Source of the DNA: Pedobacter panaciterrae
GTDB lineage: Bacteria; Bacteroidota; Bacteroidia; Sphingobacteriales; Sphingobacteriaceae
DNA: 44,108 nucleotides
Assembly: GCF_001636695.1 (NCBI RefSeq)
Contig: NZ_LGEL01000043.1
Span: 1-44,108 of the forward strand
Direction: 5' to 3'
The stretch's first letter is position 1. Each line of letters starts with the position of its first letter. The notes below the pieces were generated by a model. The model searched no databases. It saw only the letters and a program-made list of their open reading frames with translations, and was not told the origin of the DNA. The position numbers were made by a program, and so were the translations under genes. Of this stretch, positions 24,764 to 34,459 are shown piece after piece.

Positions 24764-26728
24764 ATGAATTTTATTAATAAACTCGTATTAATTGCTGTAG
24801 CTGTATTTGGACTGTCGGCTGCAGTAAACGCTCAAACTAAAGGTCTGGAACTTAAGTCTCCTAACGGGGGATTGAAAGTTTCCATTAATATATCCAATCA
24901 AATATTTTATAGCATTTCCTCAGGAGATGATCTCCTGCTAGAAAAGAATTATTTACAGATGAGCCTTAGAAATGAAGTTTTGGGACAAAATCCAAAATTG
25001 ATCAGTAGTAAAAAAGGGCAGGGGAATGAAGTCATTAGGCCTTATGTTTCTTTAAAATTTTCGACTGTGAAAAATAGTTATAACTCGTTGACGCTTAGTT
25101 TTAAAGGGAATTATGCTGTAGAGTTTCGTGCTTTTGATGATGGAGTTGCATATCGCTTTATTACTAGTAAAAAAGGTAGTATAGAAGTGATGAACGAAGA
25201 GTTTGCAGTAAACTTTCCTGGCCAATATGCTCTTCATTTACAGCAGCCTGGCGGGTTTAAAACTGCCTATGAGGAGCTGTACTCACAAGTGCAATCAACG
25301 GATTGGAAGCCTGAAAATAAAATGTCGACCCTTCCCGTACTGATAGATACAAAGAAAAAATATAAAATATTGATAAGCGAATCGGACCTTACCGATTACC
25401 CATGCATGTTTCTTAAAGGAACTGGAAATAATGGTATGTCTGCAACCTTTCCTAAGGTTCCGCTTGAATTTGGAGATGATGGTGACCGTAGTCTCAAAAT
25501 ACTTAAAGAGGCAGATTATATTGCAAAGACATCAGGAGCCCGCAATTTCCCATGGAGATATTTTGTGGTAACTTCTGAAGATAAGCAATTGCTTGAAAAT
25601 ACAATGACCTTAAAACTGGCTTCGCCGAGTGTAATTAAGGATCCTGGTTGGGTTAAACCTGGACAGGCTAGTTGGGAATGGTGGAATGACGCTGCGCCTT
25701 ATGGTCCGGATGTGAATTTTGTTTCGGGGTATAATCTCGCAACATATAAATATTATATAGACTTTGCAGCTAAATTTGGTATACCATATATTATTATGGA
25801 CGAGGGCTGGGCAAAGAGTACTACTGATCCCTATACTCCAAACCCTGATGTTGATGTGCATGAGCTCATCCGCTATGGTAAAGAGAAGAACGTTGGTGTA
25901 GTTTTATGGTTAACCTGGTTAACTGTTCACAAGAACATGGAATTGTTTAAGACCTTTCAGGAATGGGGTGTGAAAGGCGTCAAAATAGATTTTATGGACC
26001 GTAGTGATCAATGGATCGTTAATTACTATGAAGACGTTGCTAAAGAAGCCGCAAAACATAAATTGTTTGTCGATTTCCATGGTGCTTTTAAACCTGCGGG
26101 ATTGGAGTATAAATATCCAAACGTGATTTCTTACGAAGGGGTTAGAGGGTTGGAGCAGATGGGTGGATGTTATCCAGATAATAGTTTATACCTTCCTTTT
26201 ATGCGTAATGCTGTTGGGCCAATGGATTATACTCCAGGTGCCATGATAAGCATGCAGCCTGATGTTTATAGAGCTGATAGGCCAAATGCGGCAAGTATTG
26301 GTACTCGCGCTTACCAGTTGGCTTTGTTTGTCGTTTTTGAAAGTGGAATACAGATGTTGGCTGATAATCCTACGCTATATTACAGGAATCTGGATTGCAC
26401 TGAATTTATAACCAGTGTACCAACTACCTGGGATGAAACGAAGGCTTTAGAAGCGAAAATAGGCGAGGTTGCAGTAGTAGCAAAGCGTAAAAAAGACAAA
26501 TGGTTTATAGGGGGGATAACTAATGGAAAGGAAAAAGAAAGAACTGTTTCTTTAGATTTTGATTTCCTTGAAAAAGGTAAAACTTATACCATGACTTATT
26601 TTGAAGATGGAATTAATGCTGGTCGTCAGGCAATGGATTATAGAAAGAAAACTGTACAGGTTAAATCAGGAGACAAGATTGATATTAAGATGGTTCGCAA
26701 TGGCGGATGGGCTGCAGTAATTATGTAA
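24764..26728 (+). CDS. GH97 family glycoside hydrolase (alpha-glucosidase/galactosidase)
   Basis: A 654-residue enzyme exported by a signal peptide (about 1-23, VNAQ). The N-terminal beta-sandwich runs to about 285 and the TIM barrel from 295: SWEWWNDAAPYG (303-314), YIIMDEGWA (342-350), VVLWLTW (379-385), VKIDFMDRSDQ (406-416) and SYEGVRGLE (456-464). GH97 enzymes split alpha-glucosidic or alpha-galactosidic bonds, and SusB of the starch system belongs here. D409 falls where retaining GH97 members carry an aspartate nucleophile, while SusB-type inverting members do not, so alpha-galactosidase-type retaining activity is plausible. No SusC/SusD pair is adjacent. A terminator follows. Confidence 0.9.
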   Translation: MNFINKLVLIAVAVFGLSAAVNAQTKGLELKSPNGGLKVSINISNQIFYSISSGDDLLLEKNYLQMSLRNEVLGQNPKLISSKKGQGNEVIRPYVSLKFSTVKNSYNSLTLSFKGNYAVEFRAFDDGVAYRFITSKKGSIEVMNEEFAVNFPGQYALHLQQPGGFKTAYEELYSQVQSTDWKPENKMSTLPVLIDTKKKYKILISESDLTDYPCMFLKGTGNNGMSATFPKVPLEFGDDGDRSLKILKEADYIAKTSGARNFPWRYFVVTSEDKQLLENTMTLKLASPSVIKDPGWVKPGQASWEWWNDAAPYGPDVNFVSGYNLATYKYYIDFAAKFGIPYIIMDEGWAKSTTDPYTPNPDVDVHELIRYGKEKNVGVVLWLTWLTVHKNMELFKTFQEWGVKGVKIDFMDRSDQWIVNYYEDVAKEAAKHKLFVDFHGAFKPAGLEYKYPNVISYEGVRGLEQMGGCYPDNSLYLPFMRNAVGPMDYTPGAMISMQPDVYRADRPNAASIGTRAYQLALFVVFESGIQMLADNPTLYYRNLDCTEFITSVPTTWDETKALEAKIGEVAVVAKRKKDKWFIGGITNGKEKERTVSLDFDFLEKGKTYTMTYFEDGINAGRQAMDYRKKTVQVKSGDKIDIKMVRNGGWAAVIM

Positions 26729-26751
26729 TTTGTTTGATAATTGGATAATAT

Positions 26752-26788
26752 AAAAAAGGGTTGATATTTTAAATATCAACCCTTTTTT
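26752..26788. terminator. Bidirectional Rho-independent terminator
   Basis: GGGTTGATATTT (26758-26769) pairs with AAATATCAACCC (26771-26782), with A and T runs outside. It separates the convergent GH97 gene and the aconitase gene. Confidence 0.85.
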
Positions 26789-26807
26789 ATTGAGATGTAA
26801 GCTACTA

Positions 26808-29084
26808 CTAAGCGTTTTTAGCTGCTGCTTCTCTGCGAATAATATTCAATGCACCACCTGCTTTGAACCATTCGATTTGTTGATCGTTATAACTGTGATT
26901 AACGGATATTTCTTCTTTAGTTCCATTAGCATGATTTAACACTAAAGTAAGAGGAACATTAGGAGTAAATGTTGTTAATCCAATGATATCAATAACATCA
27001 TCTTCTAATATTTTATCGTAATCTTCTTTGTTAACAAAGGTTAAGCCAAGCATACCTTGTTTTTTAAGGTTGGTTTCGTGGATACGGGCAAATGATTTTA
27101 CCAATACGGCACGTACACCTAAATGACGAGGCTCCATAGCTGCGTGTTCACGGCTTGATCCCTCACCATAGTTTTCATCACCGATAACGATAGAACCTAA
27201 TCCGGCAGCTTTGTAGGCTCTTTGGGTTGCTGGTACAGGACCATATTCGCCAGTAAGTTCATTTTTAACTGAATCAGTCTTCTCGTTAAAGTAGTTTACG
27301 GCACCGATTAACATATTGTTAGAAATGTTATCCAGGTGACCACGGAACTTCAACCATGGACCTGCCATAGAGATGTGATCCGTTGTACACTTCCCTTTTG
27401 CTTTGATCAGCAATCTTAAGCCTTTTAGGTCAGTACCTTCCCATGGCGTAAATGGATCTAACAACTGTAACCTATGTGAAGTAGGAGATACTGCAACTTG
27501 TACATTGCTGCCATCTTCAGCTGGCTTCTGATAACCTGCATCTTCCACAGCGTAACCATTTAAAGGCAATTCATCACCTTTAGGCGGATCCAATTTTACT
27601 TGTTCACCTTTATTATTGGTCAATGTATCTGTTAATGGGTTGAAACTTAAGTCACCGGCAATTGCAATTGCGGCAACAATTTCCGGAGAAGTTACAAAAG
27701 CAAAAGTATTCGGGTTACCATCGGCACGTTTAGCAAAGTTTCTGTTAAATGAGTGTACAATGGTGTTTTTTTCTTGTTTCTCTGCACCAACCCTGTCCCA
27801 CATACCAATGCATGGTCCGCAGGCATTGGTAAAGATTGTAGCGTTCAGGTCTTCGAAAGTTTTCAATAAGCCATCACGGTTTGCGGTATAACGTACCTGT
27901 TCCGATCCTGGATTGATACCAAAGTCAGCCTTGGTAATTAAACCTTTATCAATTGCTTGTTGTGCAATAGATGCTGCTCTTGATAAATCTTCGTAAGATG
28001 AGTTGGTACAAGAACCAATTAAACCCCATTCTACTTTTAAAGGCCATCCGTTTGCCGTAGCTACTTCTTTCATTTTTGAAATAGGCGTAGCCAGATCTGG
28101 TGTAAATGGACCATTCAAATAAGGCTCAAGCTCAGAAAGGTTGATTTCAATCAGTTGGTCAAAATATTTTTCCGGCTCTGCATAAACTTCTGCATCACCT
28201 GTTAAGTGTTCTTTTACCGCGTTTGCAGCATCAGCGATATCAGCTCTGTTGGTTGCACGTAAATAACGTTCCATGCTTTCATCATAACCAAACGTTGAAG
28301 TCGTTGCACCAATTTCAGCACCCATATTACAAATTGTACCTTTACCGGTACAGCTCAGGTTTTTTGCGCCATCGCCAAAATATTCAACAATTGCACCTGT
28401 TCCACCTTTTACCGTAAGAATACCTGCAACTTTAAGGATTACATCTTTAGCAGATACCCATCCACTTAATTTGCCGGTAAGTTTAATACCAATTAATTTA
28501 GGAAATTTTAATTCCCAGGGTAATCCTGCCATTACATCACAAGCATCAGCACCACCAACACCTATGGCAACCATACCTAAGCCACCTGCGTTTACAGTGT
28601 GAGAATCGGTACCTATCATCATTCCGCCTGGAAAAGCATAGTTTTCTAAAACAACCTGGTGAATAATACCTGCACCCGGCTTCCAGAAACCAATACCATA
28701 TTTGTTTGAAACTGAAGCTAAGAAATCAAATACTTCCTTGCTTTCAGTATTTGCAGCTGGTAAATCTATTTCAGCACCACTCTTTGCTGTGATCAGGTGA
28801 TCGCAGTGAACGGTCGAAGGAACAGCAACTCTTGGTCTGCCTGCCTGCATAAATTGCAATAAAGCCATTTGTGCAGTAGCATCTTGCATGGCCACACGGT
28901 CAGGAGCAAAATCTACATAATCAGTACCTCTTGTATAAGCGGTATTCGTATTTCCATCCCAAAGGTGGGTGTAAAGAATTTTTTCTGAGAGTGTTAAAGG
29001 TCTGCCTACTAATTTACGGGCCGCCTCAACGCGGGGGCCAAAGTTTGCATACACCTTTTTGATCATTTCTATATCAAAAGCCAT
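26808..29084 (-). CDS. Aconitate hydratase (mitochondrial-type)
   Basis: A 758-residue cytoplasmic enzyme that isomerises citrate to isocitrate in the TCA cycle. The 4Fe-4S cysteines appear in [15 protein letters not shown] and in [30 protein letters not shown] and [11 protein letters not shown] (the swivel-domain anion site) are also present. At about 755 residues it belongs to the mitochondrial-type group rather than the longer AcnA/IRP or AcnB groups. It is transcribed alone between a terminator (26752-26788) and an upstream region of 290 bases with repeated TTTTTGrACACT sites. Confidence 0.94.
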   Translation of the reverse strand: MAFDIEMIKKVYANFGPRVEAARKLVGRPLTLSEKILYTHLWDGNTNTAYTRGTDYVDFAPDRVAMQDATAQMALLQFMQAGRPRVAVPSTVHCDHLITAKSGAEIDLPAANTESKEVFDFLASVSNKYGIGFWKPGAGIIHQVVLENYAFPGGMMIGTDSHTVNAGGLGMVAIGVGGADACDVMAGLPWELKFPKLIGIKLTGKLSGWVSAKDVILKVAGILTVKGGTGAIVEYFGDGAKNLSCTGKGTICNMGAEIGATTSTFGYDESMERYLRATNRADIADAANAVKEHLTGDAEVYAEPEKYFDQLIEINLSELEPYLNGPFTPDLATPISKMKEVATANGWPLKVEWGLIGSCTNSSYEDLSRAASIAQQAIDKGLITKADFGINPGSEQVRYTANRDGLLKTFEDLNATIFTNACGPCIGMWDRVGAEKQEKNTIVHSFNRNFAKRADGNPNTFAFVTSPEIVAAIAIAGDLSFNPLTDTLTNNKGEQVKLDPPKGDELPLNGYAVEDAGYQKPAEDGSNVQVAVSPTSHRLQLLDPFTPWEGTDLKGLRLLIKAKGKCTTDHISMAGPWLKFRGHLDNISNNMLIGAVNYFNEKTDSVKNELTGEYGPVPATQRAYKAAGLGSIVIGDENYGEGSSREHAAMEPRHLGVRAVLVKSFARIHETNLKKQGMLGLTFVNKEDYDKILEDDVIDIIGLTTFTPNVPLTLVLNHANGTKEEISVNHSYNDQQIEWFKAGGALNIIRREAAAKNA

Positions 29085-29248
29085 TGATAATATGTGTTAA
29101 AAGGGTAAGTTATTCTTATTATTTTGTAGCGAATTTACAAAAAAAAACAGGGGCAGGACATCATCTGCATATCATTATATTATTTATACCTATTCTAAAT
29201 AATACGAGATAGTTATTCCCCTGAATATCTACAAAATAGCGCCGATCA

Positions 29249-29280
29249 TTTTTGAACACTATTGTTCGTTTTTGGACACT
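29249..29280. repeat. Direct and inverted repeats upstream of aconitase; possible operator
   Basis: TTTTTGAACACT (29249-29260) recurs as TTTTTGGACACT (29269-29280), exactly 20 bases apart, about two helical turns. GAACA (29254-29258) and TGTTC (29263-29267) form an inverted pair, and TGTTC then GGACA a second imperfect one. Arrays of this kind can bind a dimeric regulator. The site is 165-196 bases upstream of the aconitase ATG and beyond the stop of the deacetylase gene. No regulator or sigma-54 -24/-12 box was identified. Confidence 0.35.
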
Positions 29281-29374
29281 TTTGGTTTTTTGTGTGAGTG
29301 TAATGGGTTGTTTTTTAGCCTGTTGTTCTAATTTTTGGTTTTGGCCTGACCTTAGCTGTTCAGATCATGAAAAA

Positions 29375-29992
29375 TTAAAGAGAATCGAAACGATAACCCA
29401 GTTCAGAAAAATGTTTCAACACTCTTGGTAAAGCATAATGCATTCGGTCGTAGGCTTTCAAACTATCGTGAAAAACTACAATTGACCCGTTTCCGGTATG
29501 CTTTATCACATTGTTGAAGCACTTGTGAGGTGCCAGGTTGATATCAAAATCACCGCTAAGAACATCCCACATAATGATCTGAGTTTCCGGGTTCATTATA
29601 CGGATGTTAGTAATCTGAGATTTTTTAATTCTGCCGTAAGGTGGACGAAATAAATTCGTGTTAGTTAATTCCTGACACTTTTGGAAGTTTTTAGTGTATA
29701 TTTCATCCGGCGTTTTCCATCCTTTTAAATGATTAAAAGTATGGTTGCCGATGCGATGGCCATCGTTCTTTATCTTCTCAAAAATGTCTGGATGTTTGTG
29801 AATATTATCTCCGATGCAAAAGAATGTAGCTTTTGCATTAAAGCTTTTTAAAGTTTTTAATGCAAAGTCTGTAACATCTGGTATAGGTCCATCGTCAAAG
29901 GTTAAATAAATAACTTTTTGATCCCGGTTCTTGTGCCAGGTTAATGATGGGTAATACCATTTTAATAAAAGCGGGGATTTTATCAGGTACAT
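29375..29992 (-). CDS. Polysaccharide deacetylase (NodB family, CE4)
   Basis: A 205-residue single-domain deacetylase that removes N- or O-acetyl groups from glycans such as peptidoglycan or exopolysaccharide. Motifs: TFDDGP (31-36, catalytic base D33 and metal ligand D34), HTFNH (84-88, zinc ligands H84 and H88), RPPYGR (117-122) and VFHDS (173-177) with H175 as acid. No clear signal peptide is seen, so a cytosolic or membrane-attached location is possible. The start is the ATG at 29992: an in-frame TTG six bases earlier belongs to the TAAGTTTG box (29996-30003). Divergent from the TolC gene. Confidence 0.9.
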   Translation of the reverse strand: MYLIKSPLLLKWYYPSLTWHKNRDQKVIYLTFDDGPIPDVTDFALKTLKSFNAKATFFCIGDNIHKHPDIFEKIKNDGHRIGNHTFNHLKGWKTPDEIYTKNFQKCQELTNTNLFRPPYGRIKKSQITNIRIMNPETQIIMWDVLSGDFDINLAPHKCFNNVIKHTGNGSIVVFHDSLKAYDRMHYALPRVLKHFSELGYRFDSL

Positions 29993-29995
29993 GCC

Positions 29996-30003
29996 CAAAC
30001 TTA
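29996..30003 (-). promoter_or_regulatory. -7 promoter box of the deacetylase gene
   Basis: Minus-strand TAAGTTTG matches TAnnTTTG, with only three bases before the ATG at 29992. If real, the message would start at or next to the ATG, that is, be leaderless. No TTG element at -33 was found, so chance remains possible. Confidence 0.4.
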
Positions 30004-30144
30004 GAGAAAATTTTGATTTTATTGGCTTCTTTTAAGCCCTTAAAAGAAAATAGAGGAAGAGAAAAAGCAATAAAATACAGTGGTTGTACCTGAAAATTTA
30101 CAAAATGAATAAGTTGTTTATATTAATATTGTGAAAACTAAATT

Positions 30145-31515
30145 ATGAAAAAAATTATCCCTTATAGTACATTACCCAAATTAACTTTAGCACTCTCTCT
30201 TATCTTTATTACGGGTTTTGTGCAAAAGTCTAATGCTCAGGAAATCATTACCATACAACAAGCAATAGAAGAAACTTTACATAATAACCTTCAGGTAAAA
30301 AAATCTCAGTACAGTGAAGATCTTGCTGGTCAAAATTTGAAACAGTCAAAGTTAGCGGTATATCCAACATTGAATGCTGGTGCTGATCAGAATATGGGTT
30401 GGGGACGTAATAATCTTGGTAACACTGGTATTTATGAGAATACACAGAATTATAGTTTTAGTCCTGGTGCGAATTTAGGTCTTGATTTGTTTAACGGCCT
30501 GGCTAAAATAAACCAGATCAAGCAAAATAAAATACTTCTTGAGGCAGGAAAGGCCAATACTGATAAAATTAAGAATGATTTGATCCTTCAGGTAATTACT
30601 TCCTATATGGAAATTTTGTACAATAAGGATCGCCTATCAGCTGCAAAGCAACAATTAACTGTAGCGCAACAGCAACAGAAGCAACAACAAGAGCTTTTAG
30701 ATGTTGGAAATAAGACGCTTGCAGATTTGGCTGAGGCCAAATCTCAGACCGCTACAGCTCAGCTGGACGTTACTACTGCAGAGAATGCGCTTACTATTTC
30801 TTATTTGACACTAGCACAGTTAATGGATATACCTTCTTCAACTAAATATGATGTACAGGCTCCGGTATTGGCTGAATTCAATAAGCCATCTACAAATTAT
30901 AATGCAGAGCAAGTGTATTCAGATGCTATAAATCTTTTCCCGGATATTAAACTTGCTGCTCTTCAAACTGCTTCTGCTAAGAAAGGGATTGATGTTGCAA
31001 AAGGTAATTTGTATCCAAGATTAACTTTGAGCGGAAGTTATGGGTCGTTTTATAACTACAATTATAATCTTCCAGCCAACGTTCAGAACTTGTCTTTTGG
31101 GAACCAAATAAAAAACAACATTTCTAAAGGTGTTGGTATAGGTCTAAGCATTCCGATATTTAATGGTTTACAATCCAGGATAGGGGTAAAGAAAGCGAGG
31201 ATCAATTTATTGCAGACACAGGCGGATGAACAGCTGACAAAAAACAATCTAAATAAGATTATTTATCAAGCAGTTGCGGATCTGAAAGCAGCAGAAAGCA
31301 CATTCGAATCCACAACCAATACTTTCAATGCCAGAAAAGAAGCATTTTCGGTAATTGAGCAACGTTATAATGTTGGTTTGGTTAATTCTTTAGATTACAA
31401 TACTTCACTAACAAATAAGAACAGAGCAGAAATAGACATGATCAGAGCTAAGTATGATTTGCTTTTTAAAGCAAAGGTGATTGATTATTACTTAGGCAAA
31501 CAAATAGTTTTCTAG
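30145..31515 (+). CDS. TolC family outer-membrane efflux protein
   Basis: A 456-residue outer-membrane channel of the TolC family. A signal peptide (about 1-31, SNAQ) precedes two OEP repeats: the first begins ITIQQAIEETLHNNLQVKKSQ, and the second spans about 240-440 with long helices and GLVNSLDYNTSLTNKNRAEIDMIRAKYDLLFKAKVIDYYLGK. Q/A-rich helix 150-200 forms the coiled coil of the periplasmic tunnel. It is followed after 69 bases by the adaptor protein gene. Together they form two parts of a tripartite pump. Confidence 0.9.
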   Translation: MKKIIPYSTLPKLTLALSLIFITGFVQKSNAQEIITIQQAIEETLHNNLQVKKSQYSEDLAGQNLKQSKLAVYPTLNAGADQNMGWGRNNLGNTGIYENTQNYSFSPGANLGLDLFNGLAKINQIKQNKILLEAGKANTDKIKNDLILQVITSYMEILYNKDRLSAAKQQLTVAQQQQKQQQELLDVGNKTLADLAEAKSQTATAQLDVTTAENALTISYLTLAQLMDIPSSTKYDVQAPVLAEFNKPSTNYNAEQVYSDAINLFPDIKLAALQTASAKKGIDVAKGNLYPRLTLSGSYGSFYNYNYNLPANVQNLSFGNQIKNNISKGVGIGLSIPIFNGLQSRIGVKKARINLLQTQADEQLTKNNLNKIIYQAVADLKAAESTFESTTNTFNARKEAFSVIEQRYNVGLVNSLDYNTSLTNKNRAEIDMIRAKYDLLFKAKVIDYYLGKQIVF

Positions 31516-31584
31516 GAGCAGCAGAATAAATTCGCACAATTTATTGCCTCTGGATTATAAATGATAAAAAATAAATAAATTCAA

Positions 31585-32925
31585 ATGAAACTAAAACCCA
31601 TACTAATTGCAATAGGAGTTATTCTCGTATTATTGGCGGTAGCAAAGTTTACCGGCTTAATAGGAGGAGATAAGACCGAGAAGGTGACGATTGAAAAGGC
31701 GGCTGACAGAAAAGTTATTGAAACTGTTACTGCCAGCGGAAAAGTACAGCCTGAAACTGAAGTAAAACTAAGCTCTGAGGTATCGGGTGAAGTTACTGAA
31801 CTTCTGGTTAAAGAAGGTGATGTGGTTAAAAAAGGCCAATTGCTAATTAAAGTTAGACCAGATGTGCTTCAATCAGGATTTGAAAGAGCCGTAGCATCAA
31901 ATAATACTCAGAAAGCTCAGGTAGTTGCCGCAGAGCAACAACTGAAACAAGCTAATGCAAACTTTGATAATACTGAAGCTTCCTATAAAAGAAGTCAGGA
32001 ACTTTTTAATAGAAAAGTGATTTCGGCTTCCGAGTTTGATGCAGCTAAAGCGCAATATTTTGGTGCTATAGCTGATATTGCCAGATTGAAAGCTATGGTT
32101 ACCAGTGCAAAGTACAGCCTTCAGGAAGGTGGTGCTAATGTTAAAGAAGCAGGGGCTAACCTTGCTAAAGCCACCATATATGCTCCCGTTGATGGAGTAA
32201 TCTCTAAGTTGTCTGTTGAGTTAGGTGATCGTATTCTTGGTACAGCTCAAATGGCGGGTACAGAGATTATGCGTATTTCTAACCTCGCATCAATGGAAGT
32301 AAATGTTGATGTGAATGAGAATGACATTAACAGGGTAAATGTTGGTGATAGCTCTATTATAGAAGTAGATGCATTTGCTGATACAAAATTTAAAGGTATT
32401 GTAACTGAAATAGCGAGTTCATCTAAGGATGTTGGTACTGCAACGAGCTCTGTTGATCAGGTAACGAATTTCAATGTTAAAGTTCGTATTTTGGCTGAAT
32501 CATATAGTAATATTAAGGGTGGAGCTAAAGATCTTCCCTCTCCATTCAGACCAGGAATGTCTGCGACTGTGGATATCGAAAGTGAATCTGTAAAAGGACT
32601 GGCAGTTCCGATACAATCTGTATTTACAGAAGATAAAACCAAATCTGAAAAACCCGCGGATAATGATCAAAATGCAGACAAACAGAAGTCAAAACTTTCG
32701 GACAAAACCGTTAAGCAGTATGTTTATGTTTATAATAATGGCACTGTAAAGCGTACTGAGGTTACTACAGGAATTCAAAATGATCAGTATATAGTTATTA
32801 AATCTGGACTTAAAGCGAATCAGGAAGTAGTAACTGGTCCTTACTCTGCAATTCAAAACAGATTAAAGGATGGTATGAAAGTAGAAAAAACCACTAAGGA
32901 TCAATTGTTTGCTGCTCCCAAATAG
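31585..32925 (+). CDS. Periplasmic adaptor (HlyD/MacA-like membrane fusion protein)
   Basis: A 446-residue adaptor held in the inner membrane by one N-terminal helix (about 6-25). A lipoyl/barrel-sandwich half (ETEVKLSSEVSGEVTELLVKEGDVVKKGQLL, 52-82) and its partner (ATIYAPVDGVISKLSVELGDRI) flank a coiled-coil hairpin (95-190); beta-barrel and C-terminal domains follow. A charged insert (about 350-385) lies before the last segment. It would join the TolC channel to an inner-membrane pump, but no RND, MacB-ABC or MFS pump gene is adjacent: a terminator comes next. The pump is therefore encoded elsewhere or shared. Confidence 0.88.
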   Translation: MKLKPILIAIGVILVLLAVAKFTGLIGGDKTEKVTIEKAADRKVIETVTASGKVQPETEVKLSSEVSGEVTELLVKEGDVVKKGQLLIKVRPDVLQSGFERAVASNNTQKAQVVAAEQQLKQANANFDNTEASYKRSQELFNRKVISASEFDAAKAQYFGAIADIARLKAMVTSAKYSLQEGGANVKEAGANLAKATIYAPVDGVISKLSVELGDRILGTAQMAGTEIMRISNLASMEVNVDVNENDINRVNVGDSSIIEVDAFADTKFKGIVTEIASSSKDVGTATSSVDQVTNFNVKVRILAESYSNIKGGAKDLPSPFRPGMSATVDIESESVKGLAVPIQSVFTEDKTKSEKPADNDQNADKQKSKLSDKTVKQYVYVYNNGTVKRTEVTTGIQNDQYIVIKSGLKANQEVVTGPYSAIQNRLKDGMKVEKTTKDQLFAAPK

Positions 32926-32964
32926 AAAGTAGGCAATATCAGTCATTTAAAATAAGTAAATTGC

Positions 32965-32996
32965 CCCCGGTTTAAAACATTAAACCGGGGTTTTTT
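32965..32996 (+). terminator. Rho-independent terminator after the TolC-adaptor pair
   Basis: CCCCGGTTTA (32965-32974) pairs with TAAACCGGGG (32981-32990) around a 6-base loop, followed by six T. It ends the two-gene efflux transcript only 11 bases before the gpsA start codon. Confidence 0.88.
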
Positions 32997-33007
32997 ATTT
33001 ATACGTT

Positions 33008-34006
33008 ATGATACCTAAAGTTGCAATGATTGGTGGCGGTAGTTGGGCTACTGCAATCATAAAAATGCTTTCAGATAATTTTACTGCTAAGGAAATCTAT
33101 TGGTGGATGCGGAATCAGGAATCGATAACACATTTGCAGAAATATAAGCATAACCCACATTATTTGAGCTCTGTTGAAATCAGAATTCCTGAAGATAATA
33201 TTTCCGATAATATCTCTGGTATTATTGAAAAGGCAGAGTACATCGTTTTAAATGTGCCAGCTGCTTTTTTAAAGGAAACGCTTGCCGGTGTAAGCCCTGA
33301 GCAATTAAAGGGCAAGAAAATCATCTCTGCAATTAAAGGAATTGTACCCGACGAAAACCTCATAATTGGTGAATTTCTAAATCAGAAATACAGCGTGCCA
33401 TATGAAGACATTGTAGTCATAAGTGGACCTTGTCACGCAGAAGAGGTAGCTTTGGAAAAGTTATCTTACCTAACTATAGCTTCTATTAACCTGGAACTTG
33501 CAGCAACATTTGCAAGGCTCTTAAGTACAAGATATATTAAAACGAATATATCTGATGATATTTTTGGTACTGAATATGCTGCGGTTCTGAAAAATATTTA
33601 CGCTGTAGCCAGTGGTATTTGCCATGGTGTAGGTTATGGTGATAATTTTCAGGCTGTATTAATATCTAATGCGATCAGGGAGATTAAAAGATTTGTAGAT
33701 GCTGTCCATCCCATTTCCAGGGATATTAAAGAGTCGGCCTATCTTGGAGATTTGCTTGTTACGGCATATTCCCAGTTTAGCCGTAATCGCACCTTTGGAA
33801 ACATGATAGGTAAAGGATATACTGTGAAATCAGCACAATTAGAGATGAACATGGTAGCCGAAGGCTATTATGCAGTAAGCTCTATGCACCATATCAACAA
33901 AAAGTATAAGGTTGATATGCCTATCAGCAGAGCGGTTTATGCTATATTGTATGAAAAACACTCGCCACATATAGAAATGCGCTTGCTTACAGAGCAACTT
34001 AGTTAG
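33008..34006 (+). CDS. gpsA: NAD(P)-dependent glycerol-3-phosphate dehydrogenase
   Basis: A 332-residue cytoplasmic enzyme that reduces dihydroxyacetone phosphate to sn-glycerol-3-phosphate for phospholipid synthesis. The Rossmann loop is GGGSWATA (9-16), the GPCHAEEVA stretch (140-148) takes the place of the usual GPS-x-A-x-E, and K195 in AAVLKNIYAVASGI is the catalytic lysine. YLGDLLVTAYSQFSRNRTFG (246-264) is the C-terminal signature. It starts 11 bases after the terminator of the efflux pair, so it must have its own promoter within or just after that terminator; no good consensus is seen. Confidence 0.92.
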   Translation: MIPKVAMIGGGSWATAIIKMLSDNFTAKEIYWWMRNQESITHLQKYKHNPHYLSSVEIRIPEDNISDNISGIIEKAEYIVLNVPAAFLKETLAGVSPEQLKGKKIISAIKGIVPDENLIIGEFLNQKYSVPYEDIVVISGPCHAEEVALEKLSYLTIASINLELAATFARLLSTRYIKTNISDDIFGTEYAAVLKNIYAVASGICHGVGYGDNFQAVLISNAIREIKRFVDAVHPISRDIKESAYLGDLLVTAYSQFSRNRTFGNMIGKGYTVKSAQLEMNMVAEGYYAVSSMHHINKKYKVDMPISRAVYAILYEKHSPHIEMRLLTEQLS

Positions 34007-34052
34007 GCAAACAAAATGCTGATACAGTTGTTTTTATAGAAAATATATAACT

Positions 34053-34394
34053 ATGAAAACTAAATTTGCAATGGGCTTATTAGCTCTGGCTCTATGTTCG
34101 GCTGTTGCCTTTAGCAGCAATGCACAAGACAAGAAAAAAGAAACAGTGGGTGGAGCGCTTGATAAAACGGGTAAGGCAATAGGCAAAACGGCAAAAAAGG
34201 TAGGGAATAAAACTGCTGAAGTTGCGGTAAAAGGTAGTGCTAAAGTCGTTGATCAGACTTATAAAGGCAAAATGGCTCCAGATGGTACAGATGTTTATAT
34301 TGATGGTAAGAATAAAAAATATTATATCAATAAAAAAGGAGCTAAGGTATACCTTAAAGCTTCTCAAATTAAAGAAAGACCTGTAAAACCTTAG
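34053..34394 (+). CDS. Small basic exported protein of unknown function
   Basis: A 113-residue protein with a signal peptide (MKTKFAMGLLALALCSAVAFSSNAQ, cleavage near 25). The mature part is lysine-rich: an amphipathic repeat (GKAIGKTAKKVGNKTAEVAVKG) followed by DVYIDGKNKKYYINKKGAKVYLKASQIKE, a tyrosine/lysine segment of a kind found in several Bacteroidetes secreted proteins. No enzyme motif. It may be an envelope or DNA/polyanion-binding protein; that is inference. It follows gpsA by 46 bases and ends at a strong terminator. Confidence 0.7.
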   Translation: MKTKFAMGLLALALCSAVAFSSNAQDKKKETVGGALDKTGKAIGKTAKKVGNKTAEVAVKGSAKVVDQTYKGKMAPDGTDVYIDGKNKKYYINKKGAKVYLKASQIKERPVKP

Positions 34395-34403
34395 TGGTGT
34401 GAT

Positions 34404-34440
34404 AAAAAAAGCCCTCCAGAAATTCTGGAGGGCTTTTTTT
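34404..34440. terminator. Bidirectional Rho-independent terminator
   Basis: GCCCTCCAGAA (34411-34421) pairs with TTCTGGAGGGC (34423-34433), flanked by seven A and seven T. It separates the convergent small basic protein and RNA helicase genes. Confidence 0.88.
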
Positions 34441-34459
34441 ATATAAAGAAGATCTGTAA

